Part shown: piece by piece, positions 1 to 11,594 of the stretch
Layout of the letters: the number at the start of each line of letters is the position of its first letter
How positions within the stretch are numbered: the stretch's first letter is position 1
Origin: Fredinandcohnia humi
Lineage (GTDB): Bacteria; Bacillota; Bacilli; Bacillales; Bacillaceae_L
Direction: 5' to 3'
DNA: 42,391 nucleotides
Assembly (NCBI RefSeq): GCF_001439915.1
Contig: NZ_LMBW01000007.1
Coordinates: 148,737 to 191,127, forward strand
Notes under the pieces: model-generated
Told to the model about the DNA's origin: nothing
Seen by the model: only the letters and a program-made list of their open reading frames with translations
Databases searched by the model: none
Program-made: the position numbers and the translations under genes

Positions 1-34
1 TTTACAAATCAAATAAACAAAGGGAGAGGTTCAA

Positions 35-1360
35 ATGAGTGAAAAACAAAAAAACTATAGACCAGAAACAATCGCGGTGCATGGGGGACTTGAAGCAGAT
101 CCAGTAACCGGTGCAAGAGCAGTACCAATCTATCAATCAAACGCATACAAATTCAACACAACCGAACATGCAGCAAATCTATTTGGCTTAAAAGAAAATG
201 GTTATATTTATACACGTATTCATAACCCAACAACTACTGTATTTGAAGAAAGAGTAGCACAACTTGAAGGTGGAGTTGGGGCGTTAGCAGTTGCTAGTGG
301 AATGTCAGCCATTGCGACTTCAATCCTTAACATAGCTGGAGCTGGAGATGAGATCGTATCTGCTTCTACACTTTATGGTGGGACTTTTAATCTATTTGCA
401 AACACTCTTCCTAATTATGGAATCAGGACACATTTCGTTGAACCAACTAACCCGGAAAACTTCCGTCAAGCAATTACACCTAATACAAAGGCGATTTTTG
501 CTGAAACAATCGGAAACCCAAGCTTAGATATCCTTGATATTGAAGCTGTTGCAAATATTGCTCATGAAGCAGGGATTCCGTTAATTATTGACAACACATT
601 TGCTACACCTTATCTTTGCAAACCAATTGAGCATGGAGCTGACATCGTTGTTCACTCAGCGACAAAATGGTTACTGGGTAATGGAACAACAATGGGTGGA
701 ATTATTGTAGATGGTGGTAAATTTGATTGGAATTCACCTAAATTCCCGGGATTTACTACGCCTGACTCAAGCTACCATAATTTAGTTTATGCTGATGCAT
801 TGGGACCTGTAGCATTTATCATTAAAGCTAGAGTTCAACTTCTCCGTGATTTAGGCCCGGCATTAAGCCCTTATAATGCATTCCAATTCACGTTAGGATT
901 GGAAACATTACATGTTCGTATGAAGGAACATATTGCTAATACGAAACTAGTAGTTTCATATCTTAAAAACCATCCTGGGGTTGAATGGGTATTGTATCCA
1001 GGTGAAGATGATCATCCTAACAAACAATTAGCCGATAAATACCTGCCAAAAGGTGCGGGCGCAGTAATTATATTCGGAATTAAAGGTGGAAGAGAAGCTG
1101 GTGAAAAGCTTATCAATAACGTTGAGCTTTGGTCACATGTTGCAAACGTCGGTGATGCAAAAAGTCTAATTATTCACCCAGCAAGTACTACACACCAACA
1201 ATTAAGTCCGGAAGATTTAAAGTTGTCTGGTGTTACTGAAGACTTAGTACGCTTATCTGTTGGTATTGAAAATATTGAAGATATTTTAGAGGATCTAGAG
1301 CAAGCCATTAAAGTAGCAAATGGTGCAAGTTCTGTTTCGTCTGTGCCGACAGTTAAATAA
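35..1360 (+). CDS. metY: O-acetylhomoserine sulfhydrylase (MetY)
   Basis: This 441-residue protein belongs to the Cys/Met-metabolism PLP-enzyme family and has the usual length of O-acetylhomoserine aminocarboxypropyltransferases. The family makes homocysteine from O-acetylhomoserine and sulfide in the cytosol. The PLP lysine is K211 in the SATKW motif. The substrate and cofactor loops YIYTRIHNPTT (residues 57-67) and ASGMSAI (87-93) are intact. The start is the ATG at 35, behind a GGGAGAGG ribosome site at 21-28. A methionine-importer operon under SAM riboswitch control follows, so methionine supply is the shared theme. The promoter and any leader lie left of the window. A cystathionine gamma-synthase is the main alternative, but the length and the IHNPTT region favour MetY. 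Confidence 0.93.
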   Translation: MSEKQKNYRPETIAVHGGLEADPVTGARAVPIYQSNAYKFNTTEHAANLFGLKENGYIYTRIHNPTTTVFEERVAQLEGGVGALAVASGMSAIATSILNIAGAGDEIVSASTLYGGTFNLFANTLPNYGIRTHFVEPTNPENFRQAITPNTKAIFAETIGNPSLDILDIEAVANIAHEAGIPLIIDNTFATPYLCKPIEHGADIVVHSATKWLLGNGTTMGGIIVDGGKFDWNSPKFPGFTTPDSSYHNLVYADALGPVAFIIKARVQLLRDLGPALSPYNAFQFTLGLETLHVRMKEHIANTKLVVSYLKNHPGVEWVLYPGEDDHPNKQLADKYLPKGAGAVIIFGIKGGREAGEKLINNVELWSHVANVGDAKSLIIHPASTTHQQLSPEDLKLSGVTEDLVRLSVGIENIEDILEDLEQAIKVANGASSVSSVPTVK

Positions 1361-1394
1361 ATTTTGCTTTAGTACATTAGTCACATTTTTTCCA

Positions 1395-1423
1395 TTGACA
1401 CCTTACCTTCGAGGTGATAAGAT
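1395..1423 (+). promoter_or_regulatory. SigA promoter of metNPQ
   Basis: A perfect -35 box TTGACA (1395-1400) is followed, after 17 bases, by TAAGAT (1418-1423). It lies about 45 bases ahead of the S-box aptamer, so the riboswitch is in its leader transcript. Confidence 0.7.
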
Positions 1424-1469
1424 AACTCTCAAGTTGTTTAGTACGATAAAAAGTAAATAAATATGATTA

Positions 1470-1632
1470 CTCTTATTTAGAGTGGTGGAGGGATGTGCCC
1501 GATGAAACCCAGCAACCGTCAACATCAGTTGAAAAGGTGCCAATTCACACAAAGCAAACGCTTTGGAAGATGAGAGAAAGGAATCACTGAATTGTGCCTT
1601 TCTGCTCTTTTAATTGCAGAAAGGCTTTTTAT
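1470..1632 (+). promoter_or_regulatory. SAM-I (S-box) riboswitch with terminator
   Basis: The leader contains the S-box core: GGTGGAGGGA at about 1483-1492, CCCGATGAAACCC (1498-1510) and CAGCAACC. P1 pairs CTCTTAT (1470-1476) with the strand ending GATGAGAG (1569-1576). An expression platform follows: a perfect 10-bp stem, GCCTTTCTGC (1596-1605) with GCAGAAAGGC (1616-1625), and a T run. Bound S-adenosylmethionine should stabilise the aptamer and stop transcription before metN. The element therefore shuts off methionine uptake when SAM is plentiful. Confidence 0.95.
1596..1632 (+). terminator. Riboswitch-controlled intrinsic terminator
   Basis: A 10-bp perfect G+C-containing stem with a 10-base loop is followed by TTTTT-A-TTTTTT. 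It is the OFF element of the S-box leader. Confidence 0.93.
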
Positions 1633-1689
1633 TTTTTACTATATCGCATAAACTAAGCAAAGTTTTCTTTGGATAGAAGGTGTGACTAC

Positions 1690-2715
1690 GTGATAACACT
1701 AAAAAATGTTAAAAAAATTTATATAACGAAAACAAATTCTGTAACAGCTGTTAACGATATTGATTTGGAGATCAATGAAGGTGAAATCTTTGGAATCATC
1801 GGTTACAGTGGTGCTGGGAAAAGCTCACTCATTCGTTTACTGAATGGACTCGAAACGCCGACTGAAGGAACAATTTCAGTTGCCGGCCATGATATTACTT
1901 CCATTAAAGGAAAAGCCTTACGCGAAGCACGGAAAGAAATAAGCATGATCTTTCAGCACTTTAACCTTCTTTGGTCGCGAACAGTGAGAGAAAATATTTC
2001 GTTTCCACTTGAAATCGCAAAAGTTCCAAAAGCCAAACGGGAAGAACGAGTTATAGAGCTTATTAAGCTAGTTGGTTTAGAAGGAAGAGAAGATGCGTAT
2101 CCTTCACAACTCAGTGGCGGTCAAAAGCAAAGGGTAGGGATCGCACGGGCGCTTGCAAACAACCCTAAGGTCTTACTTTGTGATGAGGCAACTTCTGCAC
2201 TAGACCCACAAACAACTGACTCAATTTTGGATTTGCTTGTGGATATCAATGAACGTTTGGGTTTAACCATTGTGTTAATTACCCATGAAATGCATGTGAT
2301 ACGTAAAATCTGTCATCGTGTCGCCGTTATGGAAAACGGAAAGATTGTTGAACAAGGCCGGGTTCTTGATGTATTTAAAAAGCCTCAAGCAACTATTACA
2401 AAACGCTTTGTGCAACAAGTAACAGAGCCTGAAGAAACAAAAGAAACTGTTGAGCATTTACTTGAGATTTATCCAAATGGAAAAGTAGTCCAGCTTACTT
2501 TCATTGGTAACGATGCAGGGAAACCATTAATCACCCATTTAATCCGAGACTTTAACGTAGAAGTGAATATTTTACAAGGTAAGATTTCACAAACCCAAAA
2601 TGGGCCTTATGGAACATTGTTTATTCATCTCGCTGGTGATAAGAATGAAATCACTTCAGCCATCGATTATATTCGACAGCAACGAGTAGAAGCTGAGGTG
2701 ATTGAAAATGCTTGA
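1690..2715 (+). CDS. metN: Methionine ABC transporter ATPase MetN
   Basis: This is the cytoplasmic ATPase of a D/L-methionine importer. The Walker A motif GYSGAGKSS (residues 38-46), signature LSGGQKQR, Walker B LLCDEATSALDP and switch histidine THEMH are present. A C-terminal NIL domain, the family's methionine-sensing domain, covers roughly the last 80 residues. I chose the GTG at 1690 because GAAGGTG (1676-1682) sits seven bases ahead of it. This gives 341 residues beginning MITLKNVKKIY, the normal family start; an upstream ATG at 1669 has no ribosome site. It is the first gene of metNPQ, behind the SAM riboswitch, and overlaps metP by eight bases. Confidence 0.96.
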   Translation: MITLKNVKKIYITKTNSVTAVNDIDLEINEGEIFGIIGYSGAGKSSLIRLLNGLETPTEGTISVAGHDITSIKGKALREARKEISMIFQHFNLLWSRTVRENISFPLEIAKVPKAKREERVIELIKLVGLEGREDAYPSQLSGGQKQRVGIARALANNPKVLLCDEATSALDPQTTDSILDLLVDINERLGLTIVLITHEMHVIRKICHRVAVMENGKIVEQGRVLDVFKKPQATITKRFVQQVTEPEETKETVEHLLEIYPNGKVVQLTFIGNDAGKPLITHLIRDFNVEVNILQGKISQTQNGPYGTLFIHLAGDKNEITSAIDYIRQQRVEAEVIENA

Positions 2716-3412
2716 ACAATTCCAAGCCCTTCTAAATTGGGAAAAACAAGTTAATGATTATCAAGCGTTAAACTGGGGTAATCTTTGGGAAGCCACCTTA
2801 GAAACCTTATATATGACCGCAATATCAGTACTTGCGACTTTTATCATTGGTCTATTTTTAGGCTTAGTTCTCTTTTTAACAGATAAAGGGAATGCATGGG
2901 AAAATTCGCCGCTCAATCGAATAGTTTCTGCACTTGTTAATATTTTTCGTTCTGTACCGTTTATTATCCTAATTGTCCTATTAATTCCTTTTACGAAAAT
3001 TGTAATGGGGTCAATGCTTGGACCAAACGCTGCATTGCCATCCCTTATCATTGGGTCGGCACCATTTTATGCAAGAATGGTTGAAATTGCATTACGCGAA
3101 ATTGATAAAGGCGTTATTGAAGCTTCCCATTCAATGGGAGCTACAAACACATCAATCATTTTTAAGGTGTTAATACCTGAATCTTTACCAGCTCTAATAT
3201 CAGGAATCACCGTAACTGCCATCTCGTTGGTAGGTTTTACAGCAATGGCTGGTGTTATTGGAGCAGGTGGTTTAGGGCATTTTGCCTATTTATACGGTTT
3301 CCAAGGCGGTAAGCCAATTATTACATTTATTACAACTATTGCGATTGTAATTTTAGTATTTATTATTCAAATTATTGGGGATTACTTTACAAAACATACA
3401 GACAAGAGATAA
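2708..3412 (+). CDS. metP: Methionine ABC transporter permease MetP (MetI)
   Basis: This integral membrane permease has about five hydrophobic segments. The conserved EAA-type coupling loop, EASHSMGATNTSIIFKVLIPESLPALISG, lies near residues 137-165 and docks to MetN. I prefer the ATG at 2708, with GAGGTG (2695-2700) at correct spacing, over the TTG two codons earlier. It overlaps the metN stop, which suggests translational coupling. Length is 234 residues. Export is not a likely role, because metN and metQ flank it. Confidence 0.95.
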   Translation: MLEQFQALLNWEKQVNDYQALNWGNLWEATLETLYMTAISVLATFIIGLFLGLVLFLTDKGNAWENSPLNRIVSALVNIFRSVPFIILIVLLIPFTKIVMGSMLGPNAALPSLIIGSAPFYARMVEIALREIDKGVIEASHSMGATNTSIIFKVLIPESLPALISGITVTAISLVGFTAMAGVIGAGGLGHFAYLYGFQGGKPIITFITTIAIVILVFIIQIIGDYFTKHTDKR

Positions 3413-3427
3413 CAGGAGGAACAACAA

Positions 3428-4270
3428 ATGAAAAAATTTATTTCTGTACTATTAATCGGACTACTTTCAATATTTGCGTTGGCTGCTTGTGGATCAAATG
3501 ATGATGCAGGTGAAGGTGAAAAACAAGCAACAGAAGGAAATAAAAAACTAGTGGTGGGCGCATCTGCCGTTCCCCATGCAGAAGTACTTGAGGAAGCAAA
3601 GCCTTTATTAAAAGAAAAAGGAATTGACCTTGAAATTGAAGTATTTACAGACTACATTTTACCGAACGTAGCACTTCACGGAAAAGAAATTGATGCAAAC
3701 TATTTCCAAACACCAGGTTATTTAGCTTTACAATTAAAGGATAACCCAAATTTCGATTTTGTTAGTGTTGGCGAAATTCACAAAGAGCCGATCGGAATTT
3801 ATTCAAAAGAATACAAGAGTTTACAAGAGCTTCCAGATGGAGCGAAAATCATTATGAGTAACTCATTCAGTGACCACGGCCGTATTTTACCTATTTTTGA
3901 AAAAGAAGGTATTATCAAATTAAAAGAGGGCGTTGGTGACCAAGCTAGAGTGGAAGATATCGTTGAAAATCCGAAAAATCTTGACTTCTCTAATTTAATT
4001 GAAGCGAAGCTGCTTGCGTCTGCGTTTCAAAATGGGGAAGGAGATGCGGTTGTAATCAACACAAACTATGCCCTTGAAGGTGGCGTCAATATTGCAGAGG
4101 ACGGAATTGCCTTTGAAGGTGAAGATGTCGTTCCTGCAAACTTAATCGTTATTAATAAGGGTGACGAAGACCGCGAAGAAATTAAGGCATTAGTTGAAGT
4201 ATTAAAATCTGAAGCAATTCAGAAATTCATCGAAGAAAAATATGCTGGTGCTGTTACAACAGTTAAATAA
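3428..4270 (+). CDS. metQ: Methionine-binding lipoprotein MetQ
   Basis: The N-terminus is a lipoprotein signal with lipobox LAAC, so C21 would be lipidated and the protein anchored outside the membrane. The mature part is a NlpA-type binding domain with the conserved segments DYILPNVAL, DANYFQTPGYL and SNSFSDHGRILP. Length is 280 residues, normal for the family. It captures methionine and passes it to MetNP. AACAGGAGG lies eight bases upstream of the ATG, and the gene is 15 bases after metP. It ends the SAM-regulated operon; a structured repeat and a terminator follow. Confidence 0.96.
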   Translation: MKKFISVLLIGLLSIFALAACGSNDDAGEGEKQATEGNKKLVVGASAVPHAEVLEEAKPLLKEKGIDLEIEVFTDYILPNVALHGKEIDANYFQTPGYLALQLKDNPNFDFVSVGEIHKEPIGIYSKEYKSLQELPDGAKIIMSNSFSDHGRILPIFEKEGIIKLKEGVGDQARVEDIVENPKNLDFSNLIEAKLLASAFQNGEGDAVVINTNYALEGGVNIAEDGIAFEGEDVVPANLIVINKGDEDREEIKALVEVLKSEAIQKFIEEKYAGAVTTVK

Positions 4271-4275
4271 TTAAG

Positions 4276-4450
4276 AAAAGCGCAAGGCGCCCCAATTCCA
4301 GCTAAGGTCAGGCACGTCCTGTGCCTAACGCTGGAATCCTTGCCGTCCTGGCAGAGGCGACCAGCATAAGGTGAGCGCTGACAGAAGGTGTATTTTACCT
4401 TCCGAAGCGATTGGCTTATGACCTCGAGTCGATGGCGCCTGGAGCTAGAC
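4276..4450 (+). repeat. Family A structured repeat, copy A1, with NTCCT module
   Basis: This is an intergenic repeat related to 21757-21942, 29726-29846 and 32355-32476. Paired segments are GGCGCC (4286-4291) with GGCGCC (4434-4439), CATAAG (4365-4370) with CTTATG (4415-4420), and GAAGGT (4384-4389) with ACCTTC (4397-4402). An inserted module occupies about 4292-4360. In it, ATTCCAGC (4295-4302) pairs with GCTGGAAT (4330-4337) around the hairpin GGCACGTCCTGTGCC (4311-4325). A second hairpin, TGCCGTCCTGGCA (4341-4353), and a third arm CCAGC (4361-4365) follow. It codes for nothing I can recognise. Confidence 0.9.
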
Positions 4451-4460
4451 AATAAAAAAA

Positions 4461-4490
4461 GAAGCTTGCCAATTGGTAAGCTTCTTTCAT
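4461..4490 (+). terminator. Terminator after metQ and repeat A1
   Basis: GAAGCTTGCC (4461-4470) pairs with GGTAAGCTTC (4475-4484) around an AATT loop, then TTTCATTTCC. The preceding A run makes it usable from both sides. Confidence 0.8.
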
Positions 4491-4625
4491 TTCCTGAATA
4501 TTCGCGAGGAAAACTAAGGAAATGGCTTTAATTGTATATCCCATGTTCCTCTGGTTGCTGTCAGAGCCAAATAAGAAAAGGTAGCTTGATAAATCAGGAA
4601 ATCCCGCCGTTGAGGCAAAAAGCAG

Positions 4626-4760
4626 ATGATGCTACCATTAAACTGTGGTAAGAAAGCACACAAAAAACTGAAGGGATTGGTTCATTATCAATCGAATCCG
4701 TTTAAATTATACGGGCGAAATGGAAAAGGCGATGCATCAGGCACATGGGATTGGCTATGA
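4626..4760 (+). CDS. Small ORF, unknown, 44 residues (doubtful)
   Basis: I do not recognise this product. The frame runs from ATGATG at 4626 to TGA at 4758. It encodes a basic peptide with the segments NCGKKAHKKLKGL and NPFKLYGRNGKGDASGTWDWL. GAGG at 4612-4615 is a possible, rather distant ribosome site. GGTAGC (4580-4585) can pair with GCTACC (4631-4636), placing the start beside a stem. It overlaps the next small ORF in another frame, and a terminator lies downstream at 4897. That fits either a real small gene or the remnant of a frameshifted one. The 135 bases to its left hold nothing else I can name. Confidence 0.25.
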   Translation: MMLPLNCGKKAHKKLKGLVHYQSNPFKLYGRNGKGDASGTWDWL

Positions 4761-4872
4761 GGATTACTGTCGAAAGTTCAGAGAACGTTTGCGGGTTGAG
4801 AAAAACCGTGAACAAGAATATAAACAAGAGCGAATGATTGTTGCTCAAATAGGTCAAAGAATTCATATATAA
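4720..4872 (+). CDS. Small charged ORF, unknown, 50 residues (doubtful)
   Basis: The frame continues open upstream of the ATG at 4720 to about 4671, but without a standard start there. The product is highly charged, with a probably helical stretch RKFRERLRVEKNREQEYKQER, and stops at TAA 4870-4872. A good terminator follows 24 bases later, which argues for transcription. No clear ribosome site precedes the ATG. Together with 4626-4760 it could be one gene broken by a +1 frame change, or two overlapping small genes. I cannot assign a family. Confidence 0.25.
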   Translation: MEKAMHQAHGIGYEDYCRKFRERLRVEKNREQEYKQERMIVAQIGQRIHI

Positions 4873-4896
4873 ATAGATATCGTTTCGTATGAGAGA

Positions 4897-4918
4897 CTCA
4901 GCGCTAAGCTGGGTTTTT
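4897..4918 (+). terminator. Terminator after the small ORFs
   Basis: CTCAGC (4897-4902), loop GCTAA and GCTGGG (4908-4913) are followed by TTTTT. CGTATGA (4886-4892) and TCATATG (4918-4924) extend the pairing outward. Confidence 0.7.
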
Positions 4919-5208
4919 CATATGGAATGAATTAATGAAATGTGTGAAAGATAAATCAAGGGAAGAAGACTATAAAAAAGCGTTCATCCCCTTCTTCCTT
5001 ACATATCTTATAAATCTATGGTATCTTAGTGATGGACAAGTTTTAAAGAAAAAACACCTTAACACCATTCTCAAAAAATGATCAAAATTCACAGTTAGTA
5101 CTCATTCATCACATTGTCAAAAATGTATTCCCATTAGCAATGTGTAAAGGTTGATATCACTTTGAATTTGTTATAAGATTGTAATGAGAATAAAATGAGA
5201 ATAAAGTT

Positions 5209-5236
5209 TTGACTTAATTTGTCAATACTATACAAA
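5209..5236 (+). promoter_or_regulatory. Candidate sufC promoter
   Basis: TTGACT (5209-5214) and TACAAA (5231-5236) are 16 bases apart, 29 bases before the sufC start. Just upstream, AATGAGAATAA is directly repeated (5183-5204 region), a possible regulator site. The rest of 4919-5208 is AT-rich, with one long-looped inverted repeat GGGAAGAAG (4960-4968) / CTTCTTCC and no gene. Confidence 0.5.
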
Positions 5237-5265
5237 ATATTTTTTGTCTAATGGAGGTAGTAGTT

Positions 5266-6051
5266 ATGGCAGGATCTACTTTAGTAATTAAAGATCTTCA
5301 TGTCGAAATCGAAGGCAAGGAGATTTTAAAGGGAGTAAACCTTGAAATAAAAGGCGGAGAAATTCACGCAATCATGGGACCAAATGGTACAGGTAAATCA
5401 ACGTTATCATCTGCAATCATGGGTCATCCTAAATATGAGGTTACAAGTGGTAGCGTTACTTTAGATGGTGAAGATGTTTTAGAAATGGAAGTTGATGAGC
5501 GTGCACGCGCTGGTCTTTTCTTAGCTATGCAATATCCAAGTGAAATTAGTGGTGTTACAAATGCTGAATTCCTTCGTTCTGCGATTAATGCACGCCGCGC
5601 GGAAGGGGATGAAATCCCACTAATGAAATTTATCCGTACAATGGATAAAAGCATGGACTTGTTAGAAATGGATCCGGATATGGCTCAACGTTATCTTAAC
5701 GAAGGCTTCTCGGGCGGGGAAAAGAAACGTAATGAAATCCTGCAATTAATGATGATTGAGCCTAAGATTGCAATCCTTGATGAGATTGACTCAGGACTTG
5801 ACATTGATGCATTGAAAGTAGTTTCTAATGGAATCAATAAAATGCGCGGAGAAGAGTTTGGTTGCTTAATCATCACTCACTACCAACGCTTACTTAACTA
5901 TATTACACCAGATAAGGTACACGTTATGATGCAAGGACGTATTGTAAAATCTGGTGGTCCAGAGCTTGCACAACGTCTAGAAGCAGAAGGATATGATTGG
6001 ATCAAACAAGAACTAGGAATTGAAGATGAAACTGTAGATCAAGAAGCGTAA
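5266..6051 (+). CDS. sufC: Fe-S assembly ATPase SufC
   Basis: This ABC-type cytosolic ATPase powers conformational change in the SufBCD scaffold. It carries Walker A GPNGTGKST (residues 38-46), signature FSGGEKKRNEI, Walker B IAILDEIDSGLDID and ITHYQR. I chose the ATG at 5266, giving 261 residues starting MAGSTLVIKDLHV. GGAGGT (5253-5258) precedes it; the earlier ATG at 5251 would lie inside that ribosome site. It is the first gene of sufCDSUB, the only complete Fe-S machinery in this window. Confidence 0.97.
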   Translation: MAGSTLVIKDLHVEIEGKEILKGVNLEIKGGEIHAIMGPNGTGKSTLSSAIMGHPKYEVTSGSVTLDGEDVLEMEVDERARAGLFLAMQYPSEISGVTNAEFLRSAINARRAEGDEIPLMKFIRTMDKSMDLLEMDPDMAQRYLNEGFSGGEKKRNEILQLMMIEPKIAILDEIDSGLDIDALKVVSNGINKMRGEEFGCLIITHYQRLLNYITPDKVHVMMQGRIVKSGGPELAQRLEAEGYDWIKQELGIEDETVDQEA

Positions 6052-6068
6052 GCGTTAGGAGGATTATT

Positions 6069-9032
<2,964 letters not shown>

Positions 9033-9083
9033 GTGATTTGTTTTGGAATGAACTCTTTTAAATAAGAATGGAGTGAAGGAAGA

Positions 9084-10481
9084 ATGGCAAAGAAAATGCC
9101 TGAAATTGGCGATTACAAATATGGCTTTGCAGATAAAGACGTTTCAATCTTCCGTTCAGAACGTGGTTTAACAAAAGAGATTGTTGAAGAAATCTCTCGT
9201 ATGAAGGAAGAACCTCAGTGGATGTTAGATTTCCGTCTTAAGTCATTAGAGCATTTCTATAAAATGCCAATGCCACAATGGGGTGGAGACTTAAACAGCT
9301 TAAACTTTGATGAGATTACGTATTACGTAAAACCATCTGAGAAGTCAGAAAAGTCTTGGGATGAAGTACCTGAAGAAATCAAAGCTACATTTGATAAATT
9401 AGGTATTCCAGAAGCTGAACAAAAATACCTTGCTGGTGTTTCTGCACAGTACGAATCAGAGGTTGTATACCATAATATGAAGGAAGAACTTACAGATTTA
9501 GGAATCGTATTTAAGGATACAGATTCAGCTCTTAAAGAAAATGAAGACATTTTCCGTGAGCACTGGGCAAAAGTTATTCCTCCAACTGATAACAAGTTTG
9601 CTGCTTTGAACTCAGCTGTTTGGTCTGGTGGATCATTCATCTATGTACCACCAGGTGTTAAGGTTGATACACCGCTTCAAGCTTACTTCCGTATCAACTC
9701 TGAAAACATGGGGCAATTTGAACGTACATTAATCATTGTTGATGAAGGTGCAAGCGTACACTATGTTGAAGGTTGTACAGCACCCGTATATACTACAAAC
9801 TCACTTCACTCTGCAGTAGTTGAAATTATCGTTAAAAAAGATGCATATTGCCGTTATACAACAATACAAAACTGGGCTAACAATGTTTACAACTTAGTTA
9901 CAAAACGTACTGTTGTTGAAGAAAATGGTACGATGGAATGGGTCGATGGTAACATCGGTTCTAAATTAACAATGAAATACCCGGCTTGTATCCTTAAAGG
10001 TGAAGGTGCTCGTGGTATGACACTTTCAATCGCAATCGCAGGTAAAGGTCAGCACCAGGATGCAGGTGCGAAAATGACTCACCTTGCGCCAAATACAACA
10101 TCATCAATCGTTTCGAAATCCATATCAAAACACGGTGGTAAAGTAACATACCGTGGTATTGTACACTTTGGACGTAGAGCTGATGGTGCACGTTCAAATA
10201 TCGAATGTGATACTTTAATTATGGATAATCAATCAACATCTGATACTATTCCATATAATGAAATCCTAAATGACAATATCTCATTAGAGCACGAAGCAAA
10301 GGTATCAAAAGTATCTGAAGAACAATTATTCTATCTAATGAGCCGTGGTATTTCAGAACAAGAAGCGACTGAAATGATCGTAATGGGCTTCATCGAGCCA
10401 TTTACAAAAGAGCTTCCAATGGAATACGCAGTAGAAATGAATAGATTGATCAAGTTCGAGATGGAAGGGTCCATCGGCTAA
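9084..10481 (+). CDS. sufB: Fe-S assembly scaffold protein SufB
   Basis: This 465-residue core scaffold subunit is the length of B. subtilis SufB. Conserved segments include [20 protein letters not shown] (about residues 191-210), GCTAP, and a C-terminal [21 protein letters not shown]. It binds the nascent cluster together with SufC and SufD. It lies 51 bases after sufU, behind AATGGAGTGAAGGAAG. It is the last gene of the operon; a strong terminator starts 15 bases beyond its stop. Confidence 0.97.
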   Translation: MAKKMPEIGDYKYGFADKDVSIFRSERGLTKEIVEEISRMKEEPQWMLDFRLKSLEHFYKMPMPQWGGDLNSLNFDEITYYVKPSEKSEKSWDEVPEEIKATFDKLGIPEAEQKYLAGVSAQYESEVVYHNMKEELTDLGIVFKDTDSALKENEDIFREHWAKVIPPTDNKFAALNSAVWSGGSFIYVPPGVKVDTPLQAYFRINSENMGQFERTLIIVDEGASVHYVEGCTAPVYTTNSLHSAVVEIIVKKDAYCRYTTIQNWANNVYNLVTKRTVVEENGTMEWVDGNIGSKLTMKYPACILKGEGARGMTLSIAIAGKGQHQDAGAKMTHLAPNTTSSIVSKSISKHGGKVTYRGIVHFGRRADGARSNIECDTLIMDNQSTSDTIPYNEILNDNISLEHEAKVSKVSEEQLFYLMSRGISEQEATEMIVMGFIEPFTKELPMEYAVEMNRLIKFEMEGSIG

Positions 10482-10495
10482 TATGAACACATGCA

Positions 10496-10536
10496 ATAAC
10501 TCGTTTGAGAGTGTCTCAAACGAGTTATTTTTTTTC
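10496..10536 (+). terminator. Terminator of the suf operon
   Basis: A perfect 15-bp stem (10496-10510 with 10514-10528) has only a GTG loop and then TTTTTTTT. It also lies at the 3' end of the convergent iclR-type gene. Confidence 0.95.
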
Positions 10537-10558
10537 ATCGATTATTTTGTTATTCCCT

Positions 10559-11353
10559 TCACCTAACCACCAGTAACCTCTTATCATACCCTAACCTTTC
10601 AGAAGCTTCTTTCCCTGCGTTCGTAACCTTTTTAGCGATATCCGGTACCTTATAATCTGGTATGCGCTGGAGAGGACCGACGATATTTATGGCAGAGACC
10701 ACCTTCCCTGTGTGATCACGAATAGGTGCTGAAACCGATCTTGTCCCTTCTGTTAATTCCTCGGTACTGATTGCATACCCTCTTTCACGGACTAACTCTA
10801 GTTCTTTTCGTAATTCGTCGGGATCTGTAATGCTTTTGCTTGTATAGGCATGCAACCCTTTTTCAATTACCTTTTCAATAAGATTATTTTCATCAAAAGC
10901 AAGCAGAACTTTTCCGGAACTTGTGCAATATGTCGGGTTTTTTCTCCCCAGATGCGTGAGGATGCGAACAGGATGGCTGCAATCCTCCTTATGAATATAG
11001 ATTGTATGCAGTCCATCTAGAATCGATAAATGAGCAGTTTCACCGGTATCATTCACTAACTCATGGAGAAGTGGTGCCGCTTCTTTATGGATTTCTAGGT
11101 GATTTGTAACAATCCCGCCCAATGTTAATACTGAAAGTCCAAGTTTGTACTTACCAGTCTTTTTCTCTTTTATTACAAAACCCTCATGAGCAAGTGTAGA
11201 AAGCAAACGGCTTACTGTACTTTTTGATAAACCGAGAGATTCGGAGAGGTCACTCACTTTTTGAGTTGGTTCAAAAGTAGAAAAACTTTTAAGAATACGA
11301 AGTGCATTACTGACTGATGAAAGAATTTGTGGATTATTATTTTTCGTAGACAT
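10559..11353 (-). CDS. IclR-family transcriptional regulator
   Basis: This 264-residue protein has an N-terminal winged helix-turn-helix (about residues 10-65, with VSDLSESLGLSKSTVSRLLSTL). A C-terminal IclR effector domain follows, with GxxxxLHAYTSKSITDPDEL and the final region GYAISTEELTEGTRSVSAPIRD. I chose the ATG at 11353 because AAAGGGGA lies eight bases upstream; an ATG ten codons earlier lacks a site. It is divergent from the ABC-transporter/dioxygenase cluster and probably senses the aromatic substrate. IclR members are the usual regulators of aromatic ring-cleavage operons. Two palindromes in the divergent region are candidate operators. Whether it represses or activates cannot be read from the sequence. 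Confidence 0.9.
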   Translation of the reverse strand: MSTKNNNPQILSSVSNALRILKSFSTFEPTQKVSDLSESLGLSKSTVSRLLSTLAHEGFVIKEKKTGKYKLGLSVLTLGGIVTNHLEIHKEAAPLLHELVNDTGETAHLSILDGLHTIYIHKEDCSHPVRILTHLGRKNPTYCTSSGKVLLAFDENNLIEKVIEKGLHAYTSKSITDPDELRKELELVRERGYAISTEELTEGTRSVSAPIRDHTGKVVSAINIVGPLQRIPDYKVPDIAKKVTNAGKEASERLGYDKRLLVVR

Positions 11354-11372
11354 TTTCCAATCCCCTTTCGTT

Positions 11373-11397
11373 GATAGTTCCATGTAGAGGAACTATC
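11373..11397. promoter_or_regulatory. Inverted repeat beside the IclR gene start (candidate operator)
   Basis: GATAGTTCC (11373-11381), a seven-base spacer and GGAACTATC (11389-11397) form a perfect 9-bp inverted repeat 20 bases ahead of the regulator's start. The position suits autoregulation, although an mRNA hairpin is equally possible. Confidence 0.45.
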
Positions 11398-11570
11398 ATT
11401 ACGTTTTAGTTTAATTTTGATTATCTTCCAAATATTCTATCACTTAAATATAATAAATGATAGCGTTTCCAACCAGTATTCGGAAATTAATGGTTCTTTG
11501 TTCCACACAGAGGGATTTGGCTTTTTCCTGTTAGGTGATTTTTTAAAAATTTTTTAAAAAACTTTAATAA

Positions 11571-11587
11571 GTTGCGTATAGCGGAAC
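11571..11587. promoter_or_regulatory. Candidate IclR operator upstream of transporter promoter
   Basis: GTTGCGTATAGCGGAAC is an imperfect palindrome (GTTnCG-n5-CGnAAC). It lies just upstream of the -35 box at 11595. IclR-family sites are commonly of this length and symmetry. The rest of 11398-11570 is AT-rich with nothing else I recognise. Confidence 0.35.
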
Positions 11588-11594
11588 ATGGGTG

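Noticed and set aside
4219-4452. 77-residue minus-strand ORF over the metQ end and repeat A1
   Set aside because: It overlaps metQ and a structured repeat, has no ribosome site and no recognisable domain.
4491-4640. Possible riboswitch upstream of the small ORFs
   Set aside because: One long-range pairing (GGTAGC/GCTACC) exists, but no known aptamer core could be matched.
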